Assembly (NCBI GenBank): GCA_011319805.1 | Contig: SJRY01000205.1 | Span: forward strand, 24,801 to 88,800 | Source of the DNA: Macrocybe gigantea | Taxonomy: Eukaryota; Basidiomycota; Agaricomycetes; Agaricales; Callistosporiaceae | Direction: 5' to 3' | DNA length: 64,000 nucleotides | Part shown: piece after piece, positions 9,933-19,963 of the stretch | Position numbering within the stretch: position 1 is the stretch's first letter | How the letters are laid out: the number at the start of each line of letters is the position of its first letter | Position numbers and translations under genes: made by a program | Notes under the pieces: generated by a model | The model's database searches: none | What the model saw: the letters and a program-made list of their open reading frames with translations, nothing else | Told to the model about the DNA's origin: nothing

Positions 9933-11102
9933 GGAAAGAATCGCACCACTGTGGCGAAAGTAAGCAACAATGACTGGGACAAATACTATCGGTGGAGGGA
10001 GCGAAAAGGATTACCAAAGACAAACAGACCGACCGCCACAGAGTGGGCTGATTTTGAACAAGCTTGTAGAATCACAGGAGTCGACCTAGACTACTGGAAA
10101 GAACAGAGAGAGGAGCAAAGACAGAAACAGCTCCAAGAACAGCAAGCCCAAATACAAGCACAGCAGACCCAAGAACAACAGATCCAGGAACAGGAAAACC
10201 AAGACCAAGAGAACAATGAAGAAACCCCCCAAAGGATGATGACAGAATACAAGAGAATCATTGCCAACCCAAAATCCTTTACAGGAGATCGAACATCCTT
10301 TGATATTTGGTGGAGGAAGATGAAACATTACATAACTGCACATGGAGACCTCACAGATACACAGAAGATTGGAGCGGTCCTGTCTAGAATGACTGACAGA
10401 CCCGGAGCCCACTGGGCGTCAAAGAAGATCGACACCACTACCAACCAAAGCACATGGGCTGACTTCATAACCAAGATAGAGACATGATTCAGCAACGTCA
10501 TGTCGCCATCGCAAGCAGGAAGCAAACTATTCAATATCAGACAGGGAAACCAACCCATCGACGAATTTCTGGATGAATTCATAGACCTCGCAAGGAAAGC
10601 AGGAATGACAGGAACAGCCCCTCATTTCCTACTCGAGAAGAGCTTAAACCGAAGGACGGCAGAAGCCGTACACTCGATCTCCACACTTCCAACAGATGGA
10701 GATGAATATATCAAGACAGTTCGAGCGATTGGATGAAACATCGATGAACACAGAAATGTGATGAGAGGAGAATTCACAAGCAATCAGTGCAAGACTGGAA
10801 ATCCAAGCCGAGGAGCAGGACAGGCCATGGAAGTTGACAAAGTACGAAGCAACAACTGCTTCAACTGCAATAAACCAGAACACCTCTCACAAAACTGCCC
10901 GGAACCATGAAAAGGAACAGCAAATGTCACATGTTTCAATTGTGGCTTAAAGGGACACTATGCACGGAACTGCAAGAAGAAGAAGAAAGGAAAATCCCGG
11001 GTCAGAGAAGTGAAAGAAGAAGAAGGAGAGGACGAAGAAGACAAGGATGAAGAAGCTCTGACAAAGAGGGTTTTGCCGAAGGGTCCAACTAGGAGGTGCT
11101 AA
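9933..11102 (+). pseudogene. Gag (capsid-nucleocapsid) of copy P
   Basis: The structural protein. A conserved segment SNNDWDKYYRWRERKG is followed by a Gln-rich coil (EQRQKQLQEQQAQIQ...). Then come the retrotransposon gag domain (PKSFTGDRTSFDIWW...; GSKLFNIRQGNQPIDEFLDEF) and two CCHC zinc knuckles, CFNCNKPEHLSQNC and CFNCGLKGHYARNC. A lysine-rich and then acidic tail leads to GPTRRC and TAA at 11100-11102. It is broken by TGA at 10485, where the copy at 29330 has CGA, and by TGA in the linker after the first knuckle (CGA in that copy). The TGA near 10733 is shared by all copies. Confidence 0.8.
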
Positions 11103-14100
11103 ATCGCGACCCATACAACTGAAACAGACTCGCTTCAATATCGGATGTAGATCATCCCATACTCTGAAATACACCATTCCCGCCAAGCGATCTGAAGCAC
11201 CAAGGAAAACCATCCAAGGGGACAAACCACCAAAGAGGAAAGAACTCGCAGTACCAGCAAGGATATGAACACGAAAAGGAATCACAACGATAACATCGGA
11301 AGTCGATAGTGGAGCAGATAGGACCTGCATCAACACCGCGATAGTAGCAAAACAGGACTGAAGACACGATGAATTAAGAAGATTCCTATCATAAATGCAG
11401 ACGGATCACCCAACCGCCAGAAAACAGCAGACCAAGTAGTGGAGGTCCACATTGACATTAAAGGATACAAGGAGCACATGGAAGCCATCGTACTCGACAT
11501 CGGAAAAACTGACATGCTACTAGGACATGACTGGCTTGTCTACTACAACCCAACAATCAAATGGAGGACAGGAGAAGTTGTCTTCGACAGATGCCTTAAA
11601 ACGTGCAAAATAAACCACCAGACGATTAAGATACAGAAGGTGGCTGAATCAGCGAAAACCACAGCCAGCGACAAGATAGGAATCCAGATACCCCATATCT
11701 GATCAGATTCAAACACCTCTTCAAGGAGAAGAACTTTGATCGCTTACCAGACCACAAAGAATGGGACCATGAAATAAACTTAACAAAGGATGCACCCAAA
11801 ACGATACTGAGCAAGGTTTATCCGATAACACAGAAAGAACTAGAGGAGCTAGATGCCTTCGTCGAAGAAGGATTATGAACAGGAAAAATACGCCCATCGA
11901 AATCGCCTTACGCAGCACCCTGCTTCTTTCGCAACAAGAAGGATGGAAGCAAATGACTCATCCAAGACTACCGGGAGATAAACAAATATATGGTCAAGGA
12001 CAAGTTCCCACTACCACGCATCAGCGAGCTCCTTGATGTATTACAAGGAGCAAAGTACTTTAGCAAGATCGATATTATCTGGGGATACAATAACATGTGC
12101 ATCCGGAAAGGGGATGAATGGAAGGCAGCCTTCCTAACAGCAAGAGGACTCTTTGAACCACAGTCATGTATTTTGGGCAGTGCAACGCACCAGGCACTTT
12201 TAGCTGAATAATGGCGAGCCTCTTCCAAGACCAAATATGAAGAAGAGTGTGCATAATCTATATGGACGACATCATAATCATCGGACGAACACGAGAGGAA
12301 CTCCAAAAGAACACTATAGAAGTCATGGAAATACTGAACAAGAACGACCTGTTCATCAAAGGACCGAAATGCATCTGGGAATCATCAAAGGTCCCAGTAC
12401 TAGGATACATTGTAGGAGAAGGGAAGGTAGAAATGGAACCAGAAAAGATCACAGCCGTACAATCCTGGCCAACCCCAAAGACGAAGAAAGAACTACAAAA
12501 GTTCTTGGGATTCATGAACTTTTACCGACGATTCATCAAGGGATATGCAAAGGTCGCTAAACCCCTGATGGAGTTGACTGGAAACAAAGCATTCCAGTGG
12601 ACAGACAAGCAACAGGACACTTTCAAAGAGCTGATCCGACATATAACCTCGGCACCCATCCTAGCACTACCACAAACAGAAGGAAAATTCTGAGTTGAAA
12701 CAGACGCCTCAGGATATGCCATTGGAGCAGTACTATCACAACAGCAGAAAGGACTATGGCATCTGATCGCATTCATTTCGAGATGCATGACTCCAGTGGA
12801 ACAAAACTATGAAATCTATGACAAGGAACTTCTTGCAATAATGGTCGCACTAAAGACATGGAGACAATACCTCCTCGAAGCTCGAGAGAAGTTCGAAATA
12901 TTGACGGATCACAAAAACCTATCATACTTCCGGAAGCCACAGTGACTCAATTCGAGACAGATTGGCTGGTACCTGAAATTACAGGAATATGACTATGAAC
13001 TACGACACGTACCAGGAAAGGCGAATGGAAAAGCGGATGTTCTGTCATGGATGGCAGGATATGAAGAAAACCTAGCAGAGAAGGACGACATACAAATGAT
13101 CAAAGAAGCAGCATTCATTCGACATCTGGAAGAGAATAATGAATGAGACTTCGAATTTATGATGTTTGAGGATGAACACCCATGGAAAGAAGAAGCAGAA
13201 AATAACGAAACAATACAAACAAGAGGAATCACAATGATCGAATCCTCAAGAATAGAACAAATTCGACAATGCACATGAAGGGAGATGATCATAACAACAG
13301 GACTAAAGGAAAAACCACACTGGTTTACAGAAGATGACCACATCATATACGTAGGAGGAAAAATCTATGTTCCTCCAGACAACAAACTGAAGGAAAACAT
13401 CATGTTTGAATACCACGACACACCCATTGGAGGACACCCAGGGCAATACCGCATGCACGAGCTCATAAGCCGCACCTATTGGTGGCCATCAATGCTAACA
13501 GACATCAAGAAGTATGTCAATGGATGCGAAACATGTCAGCGAAACAAAATCATCCAACAAAAGAAACACGCACCCCTGCACCCGCACGAAGTCCCACAAC
13601 AACCATGGGAAGATATCGGAGTAGATCTCATAGGACCGCTACCCAGCTCGAATGGCTTTAATGCCATCGCCGCAGTCACAGACCACCTGACCAAGATGAT
13701 CCACCTAGTTCCCACAAAGACCAAACTCACAGCAGAAGGTCTCACACGACTATACTGAAACAATGTGTGGCAGCTTCATAGAATCCTACGAAAGATCATC
13801 AGTGATCGAGGACCCCAGTTCGCAGTACGATTCATGACAGCACTTCTAAAATTACTTGGAACAAAGCAAAATCTATCAACGGCCTATCACCCACAGACAG
13901 ATGGACAGGCGGAGCGATCCCACCAAGAAACAGAAGCCTTCCTCAGAAGCTTCACAAACAACTTACAGGACGATTGGGCAGAATGGATAGCAATCGCAGA
14001 GTACCAATACAATGACAAAGCACACCAGGGAATGAAGGAGACACCATTCTACCTCAACTATGGAATGCACCCCTGGAAGGGAGAGCCACAGATGACAGAA

Positions 14101-14712
14101 GGGAATAACCCCACAGCAAAAGACTTCGTCAAAAGAATGAACCAAATACGAAAGGAAGCAAATGCTGCGCTGCAATATGCACAAACACGAGCCAAAGACA
14201 ATTACGATGTGAGACAAAAACTGGCCCGTGAATACAAGAAAGGGGATAGAGTATGGCTAGAAGCCACCAATATCACAGTCAATCGACCATCAAAGAAGTT
14301 ATCGGCACTCCGATATGGACCGTTCAAGGTGGTTGAAAAGAAAGGAGCCTCGGCATATCACCTGGAACTCCCAGCATCATGGCAGCTGATACACCCCGTG
14401 TTCAATGAAACACTGCTCATGCCTTACAAAGGACCCCGTTTCAAGATACAAGAGCAACCATCACCACCACCCCCTGAAATCATAAATGATGAAGAAGAGT
14501 ATGAGATAGAAGAGATCCTAAAAAGGAAGAAACAAGGAAGGGGGCTATTCCTGGTCAAATGGAAAGGATACGGACATGAAGAGAACACATGGATCAAAGA
14601 GAAGGAACTGGGGAATGCACAGCAAGCTCTAGACCACTTCCTAAAGAAGACTGCGAACCAGGATAAAAGGATCATGACAAGAGGGAAGAAGACCAAAAAT
14701 CGCACTTCATGA
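11090..14712 (+). pseudogene. Pol (protease-RT-RNaseH-integrase-chromodomain) of copy P
   Basis: Lies in the +1 frame relative to Gag. The protease active site is VDSGADRTC (about 11302-11330). An extra base near 11365 shifts the frame, and the protease flap follows with DIGKTDMLLGHDWLVY. RT includes YGQCNAPGTF-like sequence (altered here) and the catalytic YMDD (12259-12270). RNase H starts VETDASGYAIGAVLSQQ. Integrase has the HHCC zinc region (about 13400-13550), DLIGPLP, SDRGPQF and the Glu in QAERSHQE. The last 315 codons are open (13765-14712) and include the GPFKVVEKKGASAYHLELP motif and a chromodomain (LFLVKWKGYGHEENTWI, about 14540-14595), expected to bind methylated histone H3. Numerous TGA stops and frameshifts inactivate it. 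Confidence 0.85.
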
Positions 14713-15106
14713 CCACCAATGCCCCCATCAGCATTGACAGCAGCGAGGGCAGCTGCGCACCTACCCCCAATCACCCAAGCGACCTCGAGAATCTGGCAAG
14801 GATTCTCAATGCTAGCGACTACATGGACCCCCTCGCCATCACACTTGGCGCATATATGTGCTATGTTATGACCGTCCACACGCACCTCTGGACCAGGTGA
14901 ACCCCTGATGGACCGGCCCCACTGCAGCTGAACGTATCGTGCTTCGTGAGGCAATGGAAATGCTTCGCACAGAAAACCGGCGACTTAAACTCCTCGCCAC
15001 CACACTCCATCACATCCGCGCCTATAATGAAGAGCTCATTCATACATGGGCCCCACATGCTGTGACCGCCTGGGAGACCAATACTGGGTGGGGACAGCTG
15101 GACTAA
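14709..15106 (+). pseudogene. ORF3 of copy P
   Basis: Starts at ATG 14709, overlapping the pol stop as ATGA. Reads MTTNAPISIDSSEGS... then NLARILNASDYMDPLAITLGAY. Broken by TGA after THLWTR and by a 1-nt deletion near 14910. Other copies keep a 399-nt length. Unlike copies 1 and A, this copy retains CGA at the ENRRLK position. Function unknown; it could be a small helical accessory protein. Confidence 0.6.
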
Positions 15107-15143
15107 GGTTTTTCACGAGGACGCAAATCTACAGAGAGGGTGA

Positions 15144-15463
15144 TGTTACAGACATCACCCAAAGGACCATTCATTTTCTTGTCTTATCTTTCCCACATCC
15201 CTTATCTCCCCCGTCATGCTGCACCACATGCAACCATCGAGTCATCCCACTTCCCTAGTCATCCTGAGTCATCTCCTTCCAGTCTTACTCATCCACAGTC
15301 CACAGCATTGTGCAGCCCATGGTCCGTGCTCGAGCACTGTAATGTATATAAGGACTCCCAGATGTACCAGTAGTGCTAGGCTTAATATTCCTTTTGCCAT
15401 CATCTCAAGACCACTCTCGCACTTAGTCTGCCTGAGTCCTTCTGAGATTCATCTAGCCTAACA
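15144..15463 (+). repeat. 3' LTR of copy P
   Basis: 320 bp, preceded by the purine-rich AGAGAGGGTGA. Differs from the 5' LTR by G/A at the CATCGCCC, TGCGCC, CAGCC and ATTCGTCT sites and T/C at GGTCTG. Confidence 0.9.
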
Positions 15464-15861
15464 CTAGCCACATGTATCCTTCTCACATTTGTATGGCTCC
15501 TCCATGCATCTGCCACAATGGCGCGGAGACTCGAACACCATGAGGACATCAAAATCTGCTGATTACCCTTTTGGAGGTGGACTTATCTTTGGTCATTCAT
15601 AGATACCTCATCTCTGAATGAGTTGCGCACATTCCATAGTCCACATACCTGATCTCTGATGCATGGTTTCCCTAGTCTAATGCAGCGATCCCTGTTAATT
15701 TTAAAATCAACACTAAGTAGTGGTACAAATGCACATGGAACAGGCAGAGGATGATTCAGGTCACTGTGCAATGGTATTTTTGCATGTCATAGCATACATA
15801 CTGTATTGTCAATGATGAAACAAAATGAATGATATCGTGGATGGGGTCTAAAGTTCATCCT
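15464..15861. other. No gene recognised
   Basis: About 400 bp between the 3' LTR and the end of the coiled-coil gene. Only short frames are open, with no motif or repeat noticed. Confidence 0.4.
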
Positions 15862-17308
15862 TCAAAATGGTGTCAACTGTGTCTTCGAAGAGCAGGGAAA
15901 AAGGAGGCTTACATCCACCAAGTGTTCGTAAATGAAGGCAAAGCACTGCATCAGAAAACGACAATCCTGCGATTCAATCTGCTTGCTCATAACTGCTGTC
16001 CTGATTTCCGGCTCAGTAGCTGTGTGTGCACTGTGATTTCCTTCCCGGCGGATCTTGTTGAAAGAGCAAAGAAATTCAACAGTGTCTCGCGGGAGACTGT
16101 GCTTGCTGTTTGACTGTGCAAGCACCAGCACAATCATGTCTGTCAGCTGCTGCATGTTGCGCTTGCTGCACAAGTCATCCCACGAGTTGATGTTCATGAT
16201 CTTGAGGACTTTCTCGTGAGAGAGGTCCAGCAGGACACGAAGATGGAGAGGTATCAACTTGACAGTAAGCTAAGGAGCAACGAGGACCATTAATAGGATG
16301 TCAGCGAATTTGGATGAGCTCGCACCTCAGTAATAGTGTTGATGCCCTGCTGGCATTGTTCCCTTTCCTCCCTGAGTGCTCTCTTCTGCTCCTCGATTTC
16401 CTTCGCCTATTCCTCGAGCTGTGCTCCTTGTAGTTCTGCCTCCTTTTCCAGCTGTGCTACCTCCACTTTTTGTTCAGATCTTTCCTTTGCCAGAGTGTCC
16501 TTCTGTAATGCCAGAGTGTCCTTCTGTGATGCCAGAGTGTCCTTCTGCAATGCCAGAGCATCCTTCTGTGATGCCAGCAATTCCTTCTGTGATGCCAATT
16601 CAGCTTGTTGTTGTTCTACTATCATTTGCAAGCCCTCAATAGCTCTCAAAATGCCATGAAGATCTTTTGCTGAAATGCACTCCTCCCCTGTTTCTACTCA
16701 TGACCGCATTAAACAAAGCTCCTATGACAACTAGCCTATGACGCACCTTTCATGGCGCTGGGGCTGTCACCAGCATTCTGTGCATCAGCGAGTGCTTTGG
16801 AGAGCTGCAAATTCTCATTTTTGAGTGCCTGATGCTCCTCTTTCAATTTATTGAAATGATCCTTCACTGTGGCAGCATGTGGACCTGGTTGAATGAGGGT
16901 GATGAGACCAACATCAGTGAGGACAGAGATCTTGTCCTCTGGCTTAGCCGCTGGCATGATGATTGAAGATCAGAGAAAATGAGCAAAGCAGGGTCGCTCA
17001 CCTGTCGGAAAGCACTGAACTGCCATCTCCTCCCAATTCAGTGGCGGTGTAAATGAGAACTCATCATTGACCTTGCTGATGATGTCCTTTGTCAACTTTC
17101 TCATGACCTGATTGACTGTAGCTATGCCGGCTTTTGTAGAGCCTCCAATGGTCATACAGGGGTCAACCCATATGCCTGTTACTCTCACCTTCTCCTGGCC
17201 TCGAGATTCACTCATGCTGGTAAGTTGAGCAGTGAGAATGTCTGTCCGAATAGCGTTGATGGACGATTCTTGATTATCAGACATGTTTTTTTTGTCTCCC
17301 ATGAGCAT
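15862..17308 (-). pseudogene. Coiled-coil protein gene with C-terminal GNxxAH motif (unrecognised family; one in-frame stop)
   Basis: Exon 1 (17308-17002) starts MLMGDKKNMSDNQ and includes VRVTGIWVDPCMTIGG. A 51-nt intron (16951-17001) joins in frame to AAKPEDKISVLTDVGLITLIQPG and KLKEEHQALKNENLQLSK. Exon 3 carries tandem 7-residue repeats of the type LASQKDT/LALQKDT (about 16450-16620), a long predicted coiled coil. A TAG near 16408 interrupts QLEE-AKEIEEQKRALREER. After another intron the last exon reads KLIPLHLRVLLDLSHEKVL... and contains FLCSFNKIRREGNHSAH. The R..GN..AH pattern resembles the signature of DUF4145/HEPN-like domains, but this is only a motif resemblance. Function unknown. 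Confidence 0.5.
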
Positions 17309-17502
17309 CTGATAGTAACCTCCATGATTTTCAGAGCTTGGCAGTATGTGCTATTCGTTCCTCTACACTCCTCAAGTTCAAGAATGTCATGCTGCTTGAT
17401 GATGGTGGTAATAGCAGTAGTGCAGCCAGAAAGCCTCCGGACCATGCTGACATTGTTGTCAATGCAAACATCAGTGCATTTAGCAGTGTAAACACATGAG
17501 GC

Positions 17503-17970
17503 ATGGAGAAGGAGCCAGACATGGCGAGTGGCAATGGTATTGGCAGTGGTAGCGATGAGGAGCAGGATGAGCGGGAAGGCCAAGATGAAGGTGAGGAGCG
17601 GAACACAGACGAAGAAGAAGACGAGGAAGAGCAAGATGAAGAGGAGCAGGAAGAGGAAGGTGAGAATGAAGGAGAGGATGTGGAGGAGCAAGGCAGCAAG
17701 TCTGGTTCACCCCCGTGCAAGCTGATCGTTGTTGATGAAGTCATGAAGGATGCTGCAGTCGTCATCCTGTCTGTGCCCATGAAAGATGCACCATTCTCGG
17801 TGGGCCGCATCACAGATGTGGCCACCACTATGACCACTATGATCTCTGACAGCACCAAGCCAAAAAACTCCAAAACTGAATCCAAATCTTCTCCACCGGA
17901 TATGACCTCCCAAATTCAAGTTGCCCACTCGAATCTCGTCCTCAGCAACAATGGCATTCACACAAAGTGA
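17503..17970 (+). CDS. Acidic low-complexity ORF (uncertain)
   Basis: 155 codons starting MEKEPDMASGNGIGSGSDEE, followed by about 45 residues of almost pure Glu/Asp, then SPPCKLIVVDEVMKDAAVV and a Ser/Thr-rich tail. No known domain. Acidic runs appear easily in GA-rich repeats, so this may be non-coding. The end lacks neighbouring exons that I can join with confidence. Confidence 0.25.
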   Translation: MEKEPDMASGNGIGSGSDEEQDEREGQDEGEERNTDEEEDEEEQDEEEQEEEGENEGEDVEEQGSKSGSPPCKLIVVDEVMKDAAVVILSVPMKDAPFSVGRITDVATTMTTMISDSTKPKNSKTESKSSPPDMTSQIQVAHSNLVLSNNGIHTK

Positions 17971-18129
17971 GCTTGACATTGAGTAATAAACCATCGTCGT
18001 TCCTCATCATCATCAATAGTGCAGAAATGGCTGTCAACAAACCCCTCCAGCACACACCATAGCTCTATCTGCTTGTGCCCACCCGATTCACCATCACCAC
18101 AGATGCCGAACATCCATCTTATGCTCTAT

Positions 18130-19345
18130 GACCATATGTCATCTCAGTTGCTCACCACCCTAGAGCGCTTGCTCTTGCATCCACTCATGAACCTGTGCCC
18201 GTCATCTGCCGGAAGAGCATCAACACCATCTGTGATGTTGCGAACCATGGCATGGTATGCAGAAAACCTTGGCATGCCCTCCAGGCTCAGGTCTTCAGCA
18301 TGTCCCAGGCTCAGGGAGGCGGCAGCAGCACTGGTGCAGGCCAATGCGAGAGCACCTATTGCATTTTTGCTGGATGTCCCAACCTTGTCAAGGACCTCCA
18401 GACTGACATCGTCATCAACGTCTTCCAGTGCAGTCTACAGGATGGATGCAGCATCGATGTAGGCCTGTGTTTTTCCTGTTCTCTGTTCCAGATTCTCACA
18501 CACGCTATCACAGGTCTGCCATGTGGCATTGCTGGCCTCTGTGGCCTACCTCACAGCTGCCGATCCCACACAAATATCCCAGGCTCACTCTCTTCTGTAT
18601 CCCATGCTAGACATGCTCCCTCAACTTGCCCAAAACTTGTCTCAGCCTGCCAACATGTCCTCCTGCTCCTCATTCTCAAATTACCACCACCTCTCGACTT
18701 TTCTCTCAGAGCTTCTTCCTCTTTGCTCTGCTCATCTGACCTTGTTTGAACCTCACCTTCTTGCCCTTCTCAGTTTTCTCCCCTCCCTTGTTCTTGCACC
18801 CATTGACTGTGGACCCACCCCCACCATCAGCAGACCCTTCCTGACCTCGAACAGGAGCAATGGTGCTCAACCGGGCTCGTTCGTGTTCCCCTCTCCATCG
18901 CCCACCAACATGGCCTCCACATCCCCACAAGCTTTGTCTTTTCAGACTCACGATAGCAAAGAAGAAGACCTGCAGCAGACTCTCCATCTCAACACCATGG
19001 AGTTTATGATCACCCTCTCTGAGGCCAGGCCAAATATGGTCCAGAAGATTCCCAGTTGGGTAGAAATCATCATCCATTCCTGCCTCGAGGTGATGGGTGA
19101 GATTGACAAGGAAGAGTCCAGTGGCTTGGAGGGCTGGCTGAAAGAAGATGTATGTCCAGCCCTCATTTATCACAGATGTGAGCTCATGCCTTGTTCTAGC
19201 CCTCTGCGAATTCCACCTCATCCAATACAGAATTGCCGCCAGCACTCTATGAGCAATCTCTTGATCGACTGGCATGCACAATGGGCAGTCGAGCCATCCT
19301 GCCCCCAGCTTTTCAGTATATACCTTCCATGCTTGCAAGCTATTG
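18130..19345 (+). pseudogene. Importin-beta (Kap121/IPO5-like) gene fragment
   Basis: Importins are HEAT-repeat nuclear transport receptors. Plus-strand segments in three frames follow the expected order: ALALASTHEPVPVICRKSI and FAGCPNLVKDLQTDIVINVFQ (about 18170-18430); LLASVAYLTAADPTQISQAH (about 18525); LFEPHLLALLSFLPSLVLAP then GPTPT (about 18745-18830); TLSEARPNMVQKIPSWVEII and CLEVMGEIDKEE (about 19010-19110); YEQSLDRLACTMGS and LPPAFQYIPSMLASY (about 19245-19345). Frame changes occur between them and a poly-T run follows. Both ends of the roughly 1100-residue protein are missing, so it is a dead partial copy. Confidence 0.65.
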
Positions 19346-19607
19346 TGAAGATCGCTCTTCTCTCCACTTTTTTTTTTTGCTTTTTCACTCAAGGCTCGTC
19401 TTTCCCCTGCCCGTCTGGATCTTGGCATGATCCCAAGTGACTGGTCCCTCTGTGCCTGCCACTGGAATATAAGCCCTTTCAAGATCCTCTCCGGCTTCCC
19501 CGCTGCTCCCCACACATGCATGCACGCTCTCTCCCATGCTACCCCCACTCCCCCCTTTCTTCTTATCTTGCACTGCATCTCACGGGTGCATCTTCTTGCA
19601 TCACTGA

Positions 19608-19796
19608 CTAAGAACATACACTCAGTTCTGGACTATTAGAGCATTCGACCATTGCATGCTGTGGGCTGGGCAGGAGCGAAATGTTCAAAGGCATCTTGCC
19701 CTTCAGATGTTGATGCAGCACTGCCAGCAGAGTCCCGCACAGCACCAAGATGGTGACGGCCTGCAGCTGTGACAGTGTTTCCAACAGCGACATGAT
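19608..19796 (-). pseudogene. Possible inverted P450 membrane-anchor exon
   Basis: On the minus strand an ATG at 19796 opens MSLLETLSQLQAVTILVLCG, then TLLAVLHQHLKGKMPL. That is a hydrophobic anchor followed by a basic/proline-like turn, as at the start of a microsomal P450. It lies just upstream of, but in the opposite orientation to, the P450 body at 19964. The proline-rich hinge normally found next is not clear. It may be the missing first exon flipped by a local inversion, or an unrelated hydrophobic stretch. Confidence 0.35.
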
Positions 19797-19963
19797 GGAA
19801 AATTCCCAATGCCTGCCAAGGGACAGCTGGATATTCAGCAACACCATCCTCACAAAATTGTACATCTACGATCTCCCCTAATCTAATGACACTTGCGAGA
19901 ACTGATGACTTTTGCTTAATCTCTCCCCACCACCACCATCCAAATGTTGTCATGCATGCACAG

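Larger units (their letters stand above)
8950..15463 (+). mobile_element. Chromovirus copy P, both LTRs, decayed
   Basis: A Ty3/gypsy element 6514 bp long, with 320-bp LTRs at 8950-9269 and 15144-15463. Internal order is putative PBS, ORF0, Gag with two zinc knuckles, protease, RT, RNase H, integrase, chromodomain, ORF3, polypurine tract. The LTRs differ at five positions, all transitions and four at CpG. Many in-frame stops are TGA where another copy has CGA. There is no target-site duplication: the left flank ends TACAA and the right flank starts CTAGC. The left flank is a gypsy relic and the right flank is unrelated. It could not move on its own. Confidence 0.9.

Noticed and set aside
16480..16620. 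Direct repeats at regular spacing that look CRISPR-like
   Set aside because: They are in-frame codon repeats of a coiled coil in a eukaryotic gene; there are no unique spacers.
18706..19617. 303-codon minus-strand open frame
   Set aside because: Antisense to the importin-like blocks, which carry recognisable family motifs on the plus strand.
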